Part shown: positions 11,764 through 23,103 of the stretch, piece after piece
How positions within the stretch are numbered: the first letter of the stretch is position 1
How the letters are laid out: every line of letters starts with the position of its first letter
NCBI RefSeq assembly: GCF_030269925.1
Contig: NC_085123.1
Coordinates: 2,480,001-2,544,000 of the forward strand
Reading direction: 5' to 3'
DNA: 64,000 nucleotides
Source: Bombyx mori
Taxonomy: Eukaryota > Arthropoda > Insecta > Lepidoptera > Bombycidae
Made by a program: the position numbers and the translations under genes
Notes under the pieces: generated by a model
Database searches by the model: none
Told to the model about the DNA's origin: nothing
Seen by the model: only the letters and a program-made list of their open reading frames with translations

Positions 11764-12474
11764 TTTCGCGTGTTTCATTTCGAATACTGTAGTTTTCGTG
11801 GTCACCACGGACGACCAACGTCGACAGTGCAGCTTTAATTATAACTTGCATTTAAATACAAGAATAAAAAAAAAAACTTAAAACTCGGCATGAGAATGAA
11901 AATGGAACATGATTTATACAATGCTAATGTTTATTCAAAACTTAATTGCGAGTGCCAATGAAACTGTGGAACGGCCATTACAATTCTTTATGGTCATAGT
12001 TTCAGGCATAAATTATCATCAATATTTTATGGCGGGCACAGTGATAAGCCTGCGTAGTGTAGATTTATGCGGCCCGATGCCGGAGAATCTTGAAGAGTTG
12101 GGGCCGCGTCACATGTGAATGTATTAATTGTAAAAGTTAGTTAGTAATTTTTGTAGGGTTTTTTGTACTGGAAGGCTCGCGTTGCCTTATTACTAAGGGC
12201 CATGATTCATCCAATAAGAGATGATGCTGTTTGATGATGCTCCTCCATTTTTCCTTCGTATCTTGGAGAGCATCACGTAATATGGTGATCGGAGTTGAGT
12301 GAGTTTGCACAGATTTATGATCAAATTGTGTCATCATGACTAATTGACCTTAGGAATCATGAGACGCTCCGGAGCAGACCTGTGGACAGTAATGATGGGA
12401 AACGTCACATCTTTGTGGGAGTCTGATTAATAGATAAATACCACCTACCATAAATATTAAAGGTTCAGGCTAAA
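11764..12474. other. No gene recognised
   Basis: No feature I can support. Confidence 0.35.
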
Positions 12475-12660
12475 ATGTTGTTGTTGTAGTCCTAGGATAC
12501 CCCGCTGGTAATAGGGCCTTCATAAGTTGTTTGCACTTCACCCTGTCTTGCGTTTGTTCTTTAATATCATTCCAGGTCAGGCTAGCAGTCCTCATTTTGC
12601 ATTCCATGGTGTGTCGCCAAGTGTGTACAGGGCGGCCAAGTTCTGTCCGGGGGTAGTTAG
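12475..12660 (-). pseudogene. LINE ORF2 C-terminal fragment (RTE-like)
   Basis: Minus-strand translation gives GRPVHTWRHTMECKMR and TWNDIKEQTQDR, the sort of C-terminal block found after the reverse transcriptase in RTE-like LINEs, followed by a short repetitive Thr run. No catalytic domain is present; a truncated relic. Confidence 0.55.
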
Positions 12661-14764
12661 AATAGCCTCTTTGGTTACCAGCGAATAGGTAGAGAAGAAG
12701 TCTTCTGCTGCCACGCGGTTACCACTCAAAATCGATCGATACTGTTTTGACTCCGCTTCTCAGGGTCAAAATAAAAGTGGAAAATTATCCTAGATTACAA
12801 GTCGGAGATATAAACTAAATATGACAGTAAGACCGATTTGAGAACCATTTACTGAAGGACAGAGGTCATTGAATGAGCCTTTTGCCGAAAAGTTCTACCA
12901 ATGAAACAATTTAAGAAATTGTTGTTTCTATTTTAATTTTATATATTATGAGCCCTCACAATTCTGTAAAGTCACCATTGTATATTTCTGCTTTTTATTT
13001 CGTCTAAAAGCTGCCATGCGCTTCCAACTGAAGGAGGTAGCAGTATTAGCGTGAGTTCGAAATTTTTATTAACAGATGGGCCCGGATCTTCATCTACAGT
13101 TATGAAATGGCAAAACACGATATAACTGCTTTTAGATGATACCGCTTTTTATGAACAATATCGCAATGATATGCGTGTAGATAGCAGTTTTAATTTTAAT
13201 GTGCTGTCAGAATATCGTACAGCATTTAAGTTGAGTATGGTGTTGTCGCAAAGCAATCACGCGTTGTTGCTTAAATGGTAGGGTTACTTCCAGGCAAATT
13301 CAGGTTCAAGCTAGGTTAATTTCAAGCAAACCATGAGTTCGCTGAATAAGCACTGAAAAAAAAACGAAAATGGACTATCACTCTATACATTTGAAAACGT
13401 ACCATTGAGAATTGTATAAATGTAATCCCGTGTGTGGACACGTCCCGATGCTCGCAATCAGACATACAGAGCACGCGAATCGGAAGCCAACAATGGCAAA
13501 CAATTTATTTTAATGGGCATTTATTAAGTTGGCTATATAATATCAGAGCATGCTCCGCGGGTGGCTGAGATTATCTATGTCATGCGCGCACCCGGAGATG
13601 TGTATCGGAGCGTTCGGCTGCGCTCGGTAATCTTCGGGCATCTTCGGAGGCATTCGGTTTTATTCGGCTGTTGCAAGTAGACGCTGCAATGGTGGATCAA
13701 TACAGCATAATTTATCATTAATTTTAATCGGAGGTAAATCAAGTGGGAAATCTATTCCTAATCTTGTTCTGTGGGGATCGGAAACTGTTATATACTTACT
13801 TATGTATATACGATAAAATTTTATATATACTTAGATATTACGCATCCAGATAAAGTGCAAATAGACGTGGTTGTCCTCACAGTCCTGCGGTCAGGGATAC
13901 TATTGCGTCATTCACTCAAATCTTCATCATCGAGTCAGTCAATAGTTCTGCATAATCATTTCCACATCGTTGAAACAGGAAATATAAGTTCGAACACGAG
14001 ATATTTTTATATATTAGAATTTTTCTATATCTACTCGGGCTCACGATATAACGCTACGACGCATAGAGTCTGCATCATTTTTGAGGCTTATTATGGTGAC
14101 GCAGGTAGACCATATGGGTAAGGGTAAAAGTAGATAAGATTAAGAAAATAACCCGTGTACCCTCAAGAGGCGCCTTTCGATCTGTAGCGTCATATCATGT
14201 AGGATGACGGACAAGAAGTTTGAAGAGAGCAGGGTGTCCGTCATGTAATTAAAATGTCAGACCAATGTTGTCTTCTAATACGTACGGTGGACGTAGAATA
14301 ACCACTTGAGGTTACGAGTCTATACTATGTAAACATGTAGGCAAAAGAAGAAGGCAGGCAGGTGTAGGTAAAACTTTTTTGTGCCCTGCATTTTTGGTGA
14401 CATAAGACTAAACTAACACTTCTTTGTGTTAATGAAAATATAGTTTTAACTTAAAATAACAATTATTGAAAGATACAAATGTCCTGTTATTGTGAATATT
14501 AATTAATAAACAACAGGAAAGATCAGGAAGAGTGAAAATCGAAATTAGGTTAACAAAGGAAAAACCTTTCCACAGAGCGGGTATTTTTGTTCGGTGAACA
14601 GAAAATATCGAACAGTTATCGAGCTATTTAAGATTTGCATATTATTAATTTGAGAATCTGGTTAATCTGATTCCGGTTTATGACATTTGAGATTACGTAC
14701 ATACCGCTACATAGTTAAAACAGCAATTGGCGTTTTAAATAAATATAGAAGGGAGAATCTATGA
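12661..14764. other. No gene recognised
   Basis: No gene found. A cluster of TCGG motifs lies at about 13590-13680 in otherwise AT-rich sequence (see findings). Confidence 0.35.
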
Positions 14765-14868
14765 GTAGAAGCACCTACTCGGGTAGCTGTTAGCAAGTCT
14801 CACTCCTCCTGGCTGACCTGTGCTCGCCCACTTGTCCTGGTGAAACTGAAAAATTGAAGCATCTGTTC
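14765..14868 (+). repeat. Jockey LINE 3' UTR fragment
   Basis: Reverse complement of part of the 3' UTR at 5200-5330 and 37660-37790 (shared 'cacttgtcctggtgaaactg'). A short scrap. Confidence 0.6.
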
Positions 14869-15069
14869 GACGAAGCCTCATAGAATATCACTTTTGTTTT
14901 TGTTTAAAACAAAAAAGAAAAGATCTCACAATCTACGACGATACAATTTAAAAATTTTAGATGAGCATAGAGTAAGTTCTGCACAGGAAGATGCTTAGCA
15001 TCATTCATGTTTTACAGACTGGATATTTTTTGATGACAACTAGTGCTGTAAATAAGACCTAAATAAGAG

Positions 15070-15435
15070 CGATTCGGCTGTGTCGGTGTTCGAATCCCGC
15101 AGGCAGGTCCACATTTGTCAAATGATATACGTACTTAACAGATCTTCCCGGAGGAGTTTGAAAAAAAAACAATGTGAAACTACGTGTCTTTTACTGGTGG
15201 TATAACGTCTTGTGAGTCCACACGGGTAGGTACCACCACCCTGTCTACTTCTGGCGTAAAGCAGTAAAGTGTTTCGGTTTGAAGGGTGGGGCAACCGTTG
15301 TAATTTAAAAACTAAGACATTAGAACTCATATCTCAAGGTGTATGGCGGCATTTAAGTTGTAAATGTCTATGGGCACCGGTAAACACCTAACACCAGGTG
15401 GGCCGTGAGCTCGTCCACCCATCTAAGTAATAAAA
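15070..15435 (+). repeat. Bm1-type SINE with tRNA-like head
   Basis: The B-box-like GTGTTCGAATCCC lies at the head near 15090, followed by the body from about 15194 and the tail 'ccacccatctaagtaata'. The A-box part is eroded. Confidence 0.8.
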
Positions 15436-15834
15436 TAAATAAAAACGTGTATGCCTTTTTGTTTGTAAAAAAACTTTGTTAATTCCTACAGGATAACGTA
15501 GCTCAAATATCAGAAATAAAATGACACAACATCCTTAATATACAAAACAGATGGCTTAGGAATTAAACGCGTGTGTTGGGTCGCCATTTCTAGTTTAGTA
15601 CAGGACATTATTTCAGTAATTATGTATCGTTTATACAAACGGCTGTACTTAACGTGAGATATGCATTAAACTGACCTTACTTGTAGAATACTTCGTTATA
15701 ATGTGCTTAATGTGTATGGCTGGTGTTGGAAGCGGTAGCGGATATAATTTGTGAATGACCGCACACAGTTCTGTTACGATTTCGATATTTTAGTTAAATC
15801 TATTTGGTTGCATCAGGTCAGATCTAGCTATCGG
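15436..15834. other. No gene recognised
   Basis: Nothing supported in this stretch. Confidence 0.3.
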
Positions 15835-15945
15835 TGTGGACCAATATCATGCGGGCCACGCCACCCATGATCGAACACTATGGAGGAAAGTCACATGTGG
15901 TCGCGATCCTCAGCAGTGAGGGAACGGTGAAGAAGAAGAATTTGA
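15835..15945 (+). pseudogene. RTE-like LINE C-terminal remnant
   Basis: One plus-strand frame reads HATHDRTLWRKVTCGRDPQQ then stop, matching in layout the end of the RTE ORF at 23631 (EWRK...GGHDPQH-stop). Only the last ~30 codons remain. Confidence 0.5.
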
Positions 15946-16224
15946 TTAGAGTATTTGTGTCTTTCTTTCTTCTGTGTCTCGTTTAGTTCTCGTGTGTGTT
16001 CCGGTATATCTGACGTAGGACCAAATCTAAGCTTCGGGTCGTAGGTTTGAAAAAAATTATGGAGAAAAAATTATTCTTTACATTTAATATATCGATTGAT
16101 TCGTTGAGTTTATGCAATTTAGTGCCTTATTGTATGTATAAGGAGATTTTTTTAAACTGGCATTTGATATAAATAGTTCTCTTGTGTATTTTATTTGATG
16201 ATCTAGAACGTGTTTTCCACATAG

Positions 16225-16446
16225 TCATGGCAAACAATAACTCGCAGACACAGCTCACTGAGTTTCTCACCGGATCTTCTCAGTGGGGCGTGATTCCAAT
16301 CCGGTGCTAGATTTGACGAAGCACTGCTTTTCCTGAGGCAGATGTTAGCATGTTCTCTCGGACTGAACCCTGTAAGCTGACCCACTAGTCATTGTGAAGA
16401 CATAACCCTCCTTCAAGGCTACTGCCAGTTAGGTAAGAAAAAAATG
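16225..16446 (+). repeat. Jockey-clade LINE 3' tail fragment
   Basis: Shares 'ctcaccggatcttctcagtg' and the order of blocks with 372-566 and ends in an A-run. Plus-strand element, heavily 5'-truncated. Confidence 0.65.
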
Positions 16447-16469
16447 TAAATCTATTAAAAAGTAAAACA

Positions 16470-16735
16470 TTTTATTGCTTAGACATGTGAACTAGGATTG
16501 GGAGAGGCCTATGTCCAGCAGTGGACGACTGTGGGCTGATGATGATGATGATGATGTGAATTAGCCCTCCAGATGTTAAGTGGTAATCGAAGCTCGAAGC
16601 TCACCAACACTCTCTTAGTTTAACTCTCAATAGTATTGTATAAAGCAATCCCGAAATTCAAACCGCATTACTTCGTATTAGAAATAGGCTGTGGTCCCTA
16701 CTCGTATGGGCTTACAAGACTTCATACCACGAGTG
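16470..16735 (-). repeat. Diverged Bm1-type SINE carrying an inserted LINE tail
   Basis: Starts 'tttattgcttagacatgtga', resumes after an insert with 'ccagatgttaagtggtaatc' and follows the SINE to 'cataccacgagtgg'. Many substitutions mark an old copy. Confidence 0.65.
16495..16556 (+). mobile_element. RTE-type LINE tail with (GAT)n end, nested in a SINE
   Basis: The segment 'gaggcctatgtccagcagtg' followed by 'gactgtgggctgatgatgat' is the familiar 3' end of lepidopteran RTE-type LINEs, which close with a TGA/GAT microsatellite instead of poly(A). TGTGAA appears just before and just after the insert, a likely short target duplication. Confidence 0.65.
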
Positions 16736-16989
16736 GTGAACTGTCGGTTAGTTCTTTTGTCGTCTATTTTATGTACATATGGGAACGGTCAATTCGTTCC
16801 TTGTCGTCTGGTTCGTGTCCGTTTTTTAGGAAGTCAAAAAAAGTACCGCCTGCCGCTAGTCACGTACACTCTCGTTCCATTTCTTTCTTTATTTTTGAAT
16901 TCTTGTCAAGTGTCTGTCTTAGTTTGTGTCTAGTCGTTGTAGGTCTTATGTCCTGTCAAAGAGGTTGCAGGCCACGGCAAGTGAATTTT

Positions 16990-17068
16990 TAACTGATTAT
17001 ATTTAAGCGCATTACCGCTGTCTCTCGTCACTTGTCACACGAAATCACAACGATTTAAGACTAGTCGC
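16990..17068 (+). other. Possible non-coding first exon with strong donor
   Basis: A moderately GC-rich stretch ends in 'tcgcgg|gtaagttc', close to the ideal 5' splice consensus. No acceptor, ORF or TATA box could be tied to it. Weak evidence only. Confidence 0.15.
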
Positions 17069-17311
17069 GGGTAAGTTCTTAGTTCGGGCAGCGCTCGCAA
17101 CTAGAGCTGTTCAGAGCGACCGTAACTCAGGAGCACAAAGGACGATGTGTGATAAACGTGCCCTCATTCATGCTCACTCCGTCCGTACATGAGGACTTTG
17201 AACACCGAAAGATCGCTTACCGATAAACCTCCAAAGAAAAGGCGTTTGTAAATGTTTATCACGGTAAAGTTGCTTAGCGAAAATTCAAAACTAAACACGA
17301 AAAATATTAAA
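17069..17311. other. No gene recognised
   Basis: Nothing supported here. Confidence 0.3.
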
Positions 17312-17467
17312 AGTAAAAAATACATGTACTTAGTGGATAGGCTAATATTAAATGGGTGTTGTACTCCCTACACCAGTTGCGGGGGCGTTAACGATAAGAA
17401 TCTTTGCGGGGGTGAGAAATAATAATGTTAACTTTAAATACCCAGCGAAGCGGACGGGTATATCTAG
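17312..17467 (+). repeat. Helitron-like 3' end fragment
   Basis: Same family as 11513-11763; ends 'gacgggtatatctag' before a T. The 5' half is missing. Confidence 0.55.
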
Positions 17468-17589
17468 TCTTTATTATAAATCTCAGTAGCAGGTAACCCC
17501 CAGGTATCGATCTCGTATTAAAAGATTCAGACACAGCTTATGGTATCTGTGGTCTTCGGCTGGTGGTAGTCGAGTCACGGCCGTGTTCT

Positions 17590-17864
17590 CATCTGGTTCA
17601 TTTTATTGCCGTCCTTAAAAATCTTATGATAATGGACCCGTCGTAGCGTTCATGAAACAACGTGGAGGGAAATTCAAAGCTAAATGAAAGCAGTGGTTCT
17701 GGAAAGTATGAGTGAATCATGCTCCGATGGTGAGGGATGCGATGGTAAAAATAAAATGATGGAATAATCTTAAGCAATTCAGACCACTCTCCGCGCGACA
17801 TTATAACTACAAAACACAGAGAGACTGATTCCTTCTGTAAGTCCAAGGAAAACTTTATCCACAC
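17590..17864 (-). pseudogene. Degenerate LINE ORF2 C-terminus
   Basis: Minus-strand frame contains FYHRIPHHRSMIHSYFPEP, aligning by eye with SRFYHRTARHRSRVHPYYLEP of the LINE fragment at 25391-25850. It lacks any catalytic domain. Confidence 0.55.
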
Positions 17865-17974
17865 TGATCATAATAAAAACAAACGCAAAGCCAGTGCATT
17901 TTGGTTACTTAGTTGATTTTATTAGTTCGTTGTTGTAACTTAGAACAGATTTTGTAACAAAATCGACTGTATTA

Positions 17975-18195
17975 TCACTACATAGTATAAAACAAAGTCG
18001 CTTTCTCTGTCACTATATTTGTCTGTCCCTATGTATGCTTAAATCTTTAAAACTACGCAACGGATTTTGATGCGGTTTTTTTAATAGATAGAGAGATTAA
18101 AGAGGAAGGTTTTTAGGTATAATAACATTCAATAAATGGTGGAAAAATCAATAATAAATTACAATTTCCGAAGCGAAGCGACGGCGGGTCGCTAG
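17975..18195 (+). repeat. Helitron-like non-autonomous element
   Basis: Starts TCACTACATAG after an A; carries 'aactacgcaacggattttga' and ends 'ggcgggtcgctag' before a T. Shares its tail with 32440-32641. Confidence 0.55.
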
Positions 18196-18803
18196 TATGT
18201 ATTAAACTACAAATGTGTAATGAATAAACACGCTTGACTCAAAATTAGAATCTTTGTTTTATTTGAAATTAAAACTAGACTTTGCCCGCGGCTCTGTTCG
18301 TTTTAATCGGAATTGATGGCGCATATGTTATTGGATGAATGTTTGAATAAATCTTTTCAGACCGCTCGATAAACTGAGACCGTTGTTGGTATGATTTATG
18401 AATGAAATACGACGTTGAAATTGTATTTTTATAGACCGTCGAAAGACTAGACTCGCCGGGGACATCTCGATACTCTGTTTGGTCGGCGGGGTTAGTGGTA
18501 GTCATTAAAAAAAGCGTTATTTTATTATACAGAAATGGGTTTTGAACACACGTTTTTGATTGCCTTAGTATGTATCTTAGTTCGTTTGTAACGGAATATT
18601 TGAATGTCACGCCTTGAAAATTGGCATACGCATCAACAACTGATTAAGATACAATAATTTTATAACTTCGCTTTGATATTCTAACCTAAATCAACATGGT
18701 CAAAAAAAAAAGAACTGAAATTAATAGTTAGTTTGGTTTGCTATTTAAGTTTGTTTTTTATAAAGTTTTTACTACATATATCACTTATTTTTTCTCTAAA
18801 AGT
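18196..18803. other. No gene recognised
   Basis: Minus-strand ORF of 111 codons at 18275-18610 has no recognisable motif; I treat it as chance. Confidence 0.3.
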
Positions 18804-18917
18804 ATTTTTTATAGCTCAGATGGCTGGACAAGCTCACGGCCCAACTGGTATTAACTGGTTACTCTACATAGACATCAATAACATAAATGCCGCCTCCCAC
18901 CTTGAAACATGGGTTCT
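18804..18917 (-). repeat. Bm1-type SINE, part 1 of 3 (tail)
   Basis: The tail end of a minus-strand SINE, beginning with the T-run and 'agctcagatggctggacaag' and breaking off at GTTCT (18913-18917). GTTCT recurs at 19237-19241, where the SINE resumes. Confidence 0.7.
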
Positions 18918-19236
18918 TGATATGGTTTAAAGATCTTACCAGTGTCCTATCTTCAAATCGCAGAGCACAGGCAGTTACGAAATAATATATTAACACACTT
19001 ATATAAATTAGAATTAATTACGCTATGTTTTAGAATTTTTTATCGAAATCACATGGCAGCAGAGCATGGTTTAGAATGTTTAGATTTTTTTTATCGAAAT
19101 CACAGTTTTTTTATTTTCTTTTACTTCACGAACCGACAGATATTTTTTCTTCACTAGTCAAGACACCTATTGTCACTGTCTATGTCTATGTTTACTTTTT
19201 TTTATTCAGGAGTTTCTATATCTATCAACTCCAACA
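18918..19236. mobile_element. Unclassified 319-bp insertion inside the SINE
   Basis: Separates two collinear SINE parts and is bordered by GTTCT on each side, as a 5-bp duplication would give. It contains two copies of 'tttttatcgaaatcaca' (near 19036 and 19089). No terminal repeats were recognised. Confidence 0.4.
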
Positions 19237-19449
19237 GTTCTAAGGTCTCATTTTTACAGTACAACAGCTGCTACCCTTCAAACCTAAACGCATTACTGCT
19301 TCACGGCAGAAATAGTCAGAGTGGTAATTACCTACCCGTGTGGACATCCTATATATAACCAGTAATACCCCATTTTTTTGCGTGTTTAAATTTTTATTAC
19401 GCGAAGTTAATCCTTCAATGCCGAAGTCAATCTTAACATTTGTTTAGTA
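19237..19449 (-). repeat. Bm1-type SINE, part 2 of 3 (body)
   Basis: Continues from 'gttctaaggtctcatttt' through the body and the linker, up to GTTTAGTA (19442-19449), where the hAT element begins. Confidence 0.8.
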
Positions 19450-19685
19450 CAGTCTTTCTCAAAGTGGGCGATAACGCCCCCTGGGGGGCGTTGGAAACCT
19501 AGAGGGGGGCGTTAAGGGGCCCAGGAAAAAATGGGGGGCGTTGATGTGGGTTAGGGGGGCGCTGTAAAATTTGTAATTTCATTTACTTAATTTACCCATT
19601 ACCGTCCAATTTCAAAAAGTAAAGTAAGCCTAAACAGCTCACTTATTGTAAACATTGTTTACTATTTTATTTCTATATAATAATA

Positions 19686-20915
19686 GGTTGGGGAAAAAGT
19701 TTCTTCGCATTTTTTAAGAACATTCTCAACATTTTTTAATATAGTTTATTCGCATTTAAATAAAGTATGTCGGTACCATTTTGTTCGATAACTTTTTGCC
19801 ATCTTGTAGGTAGGGACATGATCCCATTGCTATAGAAAATGTGGGGCTTCTGATCAAAATACCGCGACAATTGGTTTTGGCAATCCTCTCGTGATGTTAA
19901 CCTGACACTGCCTAAAGAATTCTGAAGAGACCGAAACAGGTAGAAATCTGAAGGTGCAAGGTCAGGACTATACGGCGGATGCATTAACACCTCCCAGCCA
20001 AGCTCTCTTAATTTTTGCTGAGTGGCTAAAGATGTGTGAGGTCTAGCGTTATCGTGATGAAAAACCACACCCCTTGTGTTGATTAATTCCGGCCGCTTTC
20101 TCTCAACTTCTTGCTTTAATCTCATCAGTTGTTCGCAGTAGAGTTCAGAATCGATGGTCCTGCCTGGTGGTAACAGCTCATAATGTATAATGCCCTTCCA
20201 ATCCCACCACACACACAGCATCACCTTGTTGCGAGTTAACCCGGGATTTGCCAGAGTCTGTGAAGCCTGACCGGCCTTTGACCACAACCTTTCTTGTACG
20301 TTCTTGTCGTACGTGATCCACTTTTCATCACCAGTTATCAGCTTCTTCAAAAATGGTTCGGTTTCATTACGTCGTAATAAAGAATCACAAATGAGTGAGT
20401 ACACGGTTCATTAGGTTTCTTTCAGTGAGCTTTTTTGTGTGCCCAGTTTTTTTCAAATGCGCCATAACTATTTTGTGGTCAATTCCCAGTTCTTCAGTTA
20501 CGTCGTAACTACTGATATGCCGATCTTGCCCCACTTTTGCAAAAATGGCATCGATTTTATCCGTAATAGGGCGACCAGAGCGACGTGCATTTTTGACATC
20601 AAAATTTTCGGATTGAAAACGCTTAAACCAAATTTGTGCTACTCTCACAGATACTGCACTAGGTCCATAAACATCACAATATTTTTTCACGACTGGCGTT
20701 GCTTTTTCACCTTTTTTGTAGTAAAATTTTAAAATGTATCGAATATCTTCATTAGATTCACTCATCTTGACAGTACGAAAAATAAATAAAATCATACATC
20801 TTCCTAATTTTAATTTGGAATTATCTTCTTTCGAACTTAAACTTTTAATGATACCAAAACCAGCCAGATACAAATAGTATAGCCAAGGAGATTTTATTAC
20901 AAGTTCATACATTTT
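19686..20915 (-). mobile_element. Mariner transposon (DD34D), one end not found
   Basis: The low-coordinate end starts right after TA (19684-19685) with GGTTGGGGAAAAAGTTTCTT, a mariner-like terminal repeat. The matching inverted repeat is not present before 20916, where another element begins, so the transposase 5' side has lost its terminus or was overwritten. Confidence 0.7.
19736..20765 (-). pseudogene. Mariner transposase, frameshifted
   Basis: Starts MSESNEDIRYILKFYYKKGE at 20765. The N-terminal helix-turn-helix half (about 125 residues) is followed by a frame break near 20385-20405, after which the catalytic half runs open to the stop at 19736. The catalytic triad is visible: TGDEKW (Asp), HHDNARPH (Asp), and YSPDLAPSDFYLF (Asp of PSD), with 34 residues between the second and third Asp. 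DD34D plus these boxes place it in the mariner family, nearest in style to the cecropia/Hsmar1-type group. It would need the frame intact to work; inactive as it stands. Confidence 0.85.
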
Positions 20916-21286
20916 TAAGCTATTGCATAGCTTTTATCGCGGGCCTTGAGCGCGGCGACCGAATCATGAAATTCCGTAACGAAAAAAACCTAACATCCCT
21001 CACTCCGCCTACCATGTAGCTCGCGTTCAACACATTCACACGTTGCGCTTGTGTAGTGTTTGTGAATAAGCGCGTGGCGTGACGTCACACTGCATGCGCA
21101 TCATGAAAAGTCTGCCCATCTCTCTCGCGCGCGGTTTAGCTTATGAATATGAAGGGGACAGTTAAGGTTTTGCCTTTATTAAGGTTTAATATAGCGTGGT
21201 CTTGTTTTATTATTGTTTTAATATTAAATTATCATTGTATAATTATAATGTCATAAGTTGATAAAAAATGCTATGCAATAGCTTTA
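20916..21286. mobile_element. MITE-like element with palindromic ends
   Basis: The ends carry TAAGCTATTGCATAGC (20916) and its inverse GCTATGCAATAGCTTTA (21270-21286). The ~370-bp interior has no ORF but contains 'gcgtgacgtcacac' and a relatively GC-rich left third. TTA lies at both borders. Origin unknown; possibly a Tc1/mariner-type MITE. Confidence 0.45.
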
Positions 21287-21312
21287 CCGTCGCAGTTCCC
21301 GAGTGCCACACG

Positions 21313-23103
21313 TTTTTTTTTTTGTCAAGAGGAAATCGCCAGACTCCGCCCTTCACTGGGGATGGAGGGCGGGGCATGTCGGAGTCGAACCGACTAAAAC
21401 CTCTTGTCGCTCAACAACCAGCATCCAAACCTCGCATGAGACAGAGCTCATGAAAAGGCAAAGGGGGAAAGTGAAGCGCTTAGTGCGGAGCACATCTCTC
21501 CCATTACCCTCCCCCTCGGGACGCCGGACTGGTCGTCGTCGGCGCCACGACCACCAGCCCTCTCGGTCGGCAGGCTGTCCGAAGCCTGCCTAGATGGCGC
21601 CGGTTAGAATGGTCTATCCTACGGAATACCCCGCTGGGTCAGAACCAGCGTGGGTTGAGGATAGCCGGCCTTCCATCACCCGGATGCTCATGCGTAAAAC
21701 GTGTGCAGATCAGCTTGCACGTCGTCTTCTTAGGCCCCCTTCGCCGATCCCCAGGCCGACATGTGAGGGAGATCCGAAACACTTAGAGGGCCAGGGCTTG
21801 GGCGAGATTCGCCTCCCTGGACCCCGCTCGATGGCGGCGGGCCTGTGCATCTCTCACGCGCCCCGCCGCCTCTTTTAGCGAGATGGTGCACTCGCAGAAG
21901 TCGAGCATCGCCTTTCACGACTCGTCGTCACCGAGCATCGATGCCACAACACTCGGCAACGACAAGTCGTTTCCTATTTTTGCGACGAGGACACGCCGCC
22001 GCCCCTCCCATGCGGGGCAGGCGACGAGCGTTTGCTCTGCCGTGTCCAAGTCGCAACCACGGTGGCACTCTACCGTCGGCTCGGCTCCGATCCGGTGCAA
22101 CCATGCCCAGTGAGTACCTGCGTGAGCCGGAAAGTGAGGCGTCTTCTGTCACGATTCACCCAATTCACAAGAACCGGGCGAATCGCCTCGACGGTCCTAC
22201 GACCAGCCGAAGGATCGCTGGAGCCGCCTGGACCATGACTCCAGCATAGACCGCCGAGATTGGGCCCTCCGCGCTCTGACCACACCGGGGCTTGGACGCG
22301 CCACGCTCCGGGCACGAAGGTTAGCCCGCCACTGATAGCCAGCGGCGGGCGCCTCCGCCTCCAGGACCCAAGGCGGCGTCCCAGTACACACGCCGGCTCG
22401 AAAGAGATGGTGCGATAACCACGGATGATCCTGACCGCGATGCGGTGCGTTGCGGCCGTTGCAGCAACTTCGCTACCCCCACGGCCAGTGACTGGCCCTA
22501 CGCGGGCGCCTCGTATAAGGCGCGTCACCTGGTCAGGCCCCCCGATGTTGGGAAGAAGCCGGCTTAACACGCCGGCCACCCCCAACAAACGAGGGACCAG
22601 GTTCTGAAAGTGAACACGGAAGGTCCAACGACTGTCCAGAATGAGGCCGAGGTACTTCAACTGCACCCCGACCCGATACGGACGCCTCCAACAACGATAT
22701 GGGCATCGACAGGTGGCACTCTCCGCGGCCTGTGGAACCACATGGCCTCGGTTTTACTGAGTGTCACGTCGAGGCCTAATCTCCTGATTTTGCCGATGAC
22801 ATGCGCCACCCCAGCGGTGGCAAGACGAGCAAACTCAGCAAAACTCCCCCCCAGGACATGACCAGCGTGTCGTCTGCGTAACAGATTACGCTTAGGCCCG
22901 GGAGGAGGGCACCTCTCAGTACCCAGTCATACCCGATATTCCACAAAAGGGGGCCGAGCACCGACCCCTGTGGAACATCGCGCACGGCCGGGAACCTGTG
23001 TACGATCCCACCGTGCTCAGTACACGTGACCGATCTGTCCTCCAAGTAGGAAGCCACCAGTTGGCGAAGGTAGGGGGGCACTCCGTGTCTTACCAGGAAC
23101 ATT
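21313..23103 (-). mobile_element. R1-like non-LTR retrotransposon, 5'-truncated and decayed
   Basis: GC-rich compared with its surroundings. On the minus strand 23102-22776 gives the RT palm with RDVPQGSVLGPLLWNIGYDW and the catalytic CYADDTLV; 22741-22070 continues with KYLGLILDSRWTFRVHF and the thumb region; 22100-21915 has a CHRGCDLDTAEQTLVACPAW block, a C-terminal Cys/His finger typical of the R1/LOA group. The T-run at 21313-21323 is its A-tail. Several frame changes show it is dead. Confidence 0.75.

Noticed and set aside
15070..15100. tRNA-like sequence
   Set aside because: It is the head of a Bm1-type SINE; no complete cloverleaf or pol III terminator follows. The same applies to the heads at 24681, 35773, 37262 and 59400.
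20439..20732. 97-codon plus-strand ORF
   Set aside because: Reverse frame of the mariner transposase.
21594..22249. Plus-strand ORFs of 94 and 134 codons
   Set aside because: They overlap the LINE antisense and show arginine/proline-rich translation typical of the reverse frame of GC-rich DNA.
22070..22741. Long ORFs on both strands in a GC-rich block
   Set aside because: They are shadow frames of the R1-like LINE; only the minus-strand frames carry RT and Cys/His-finger motifs.
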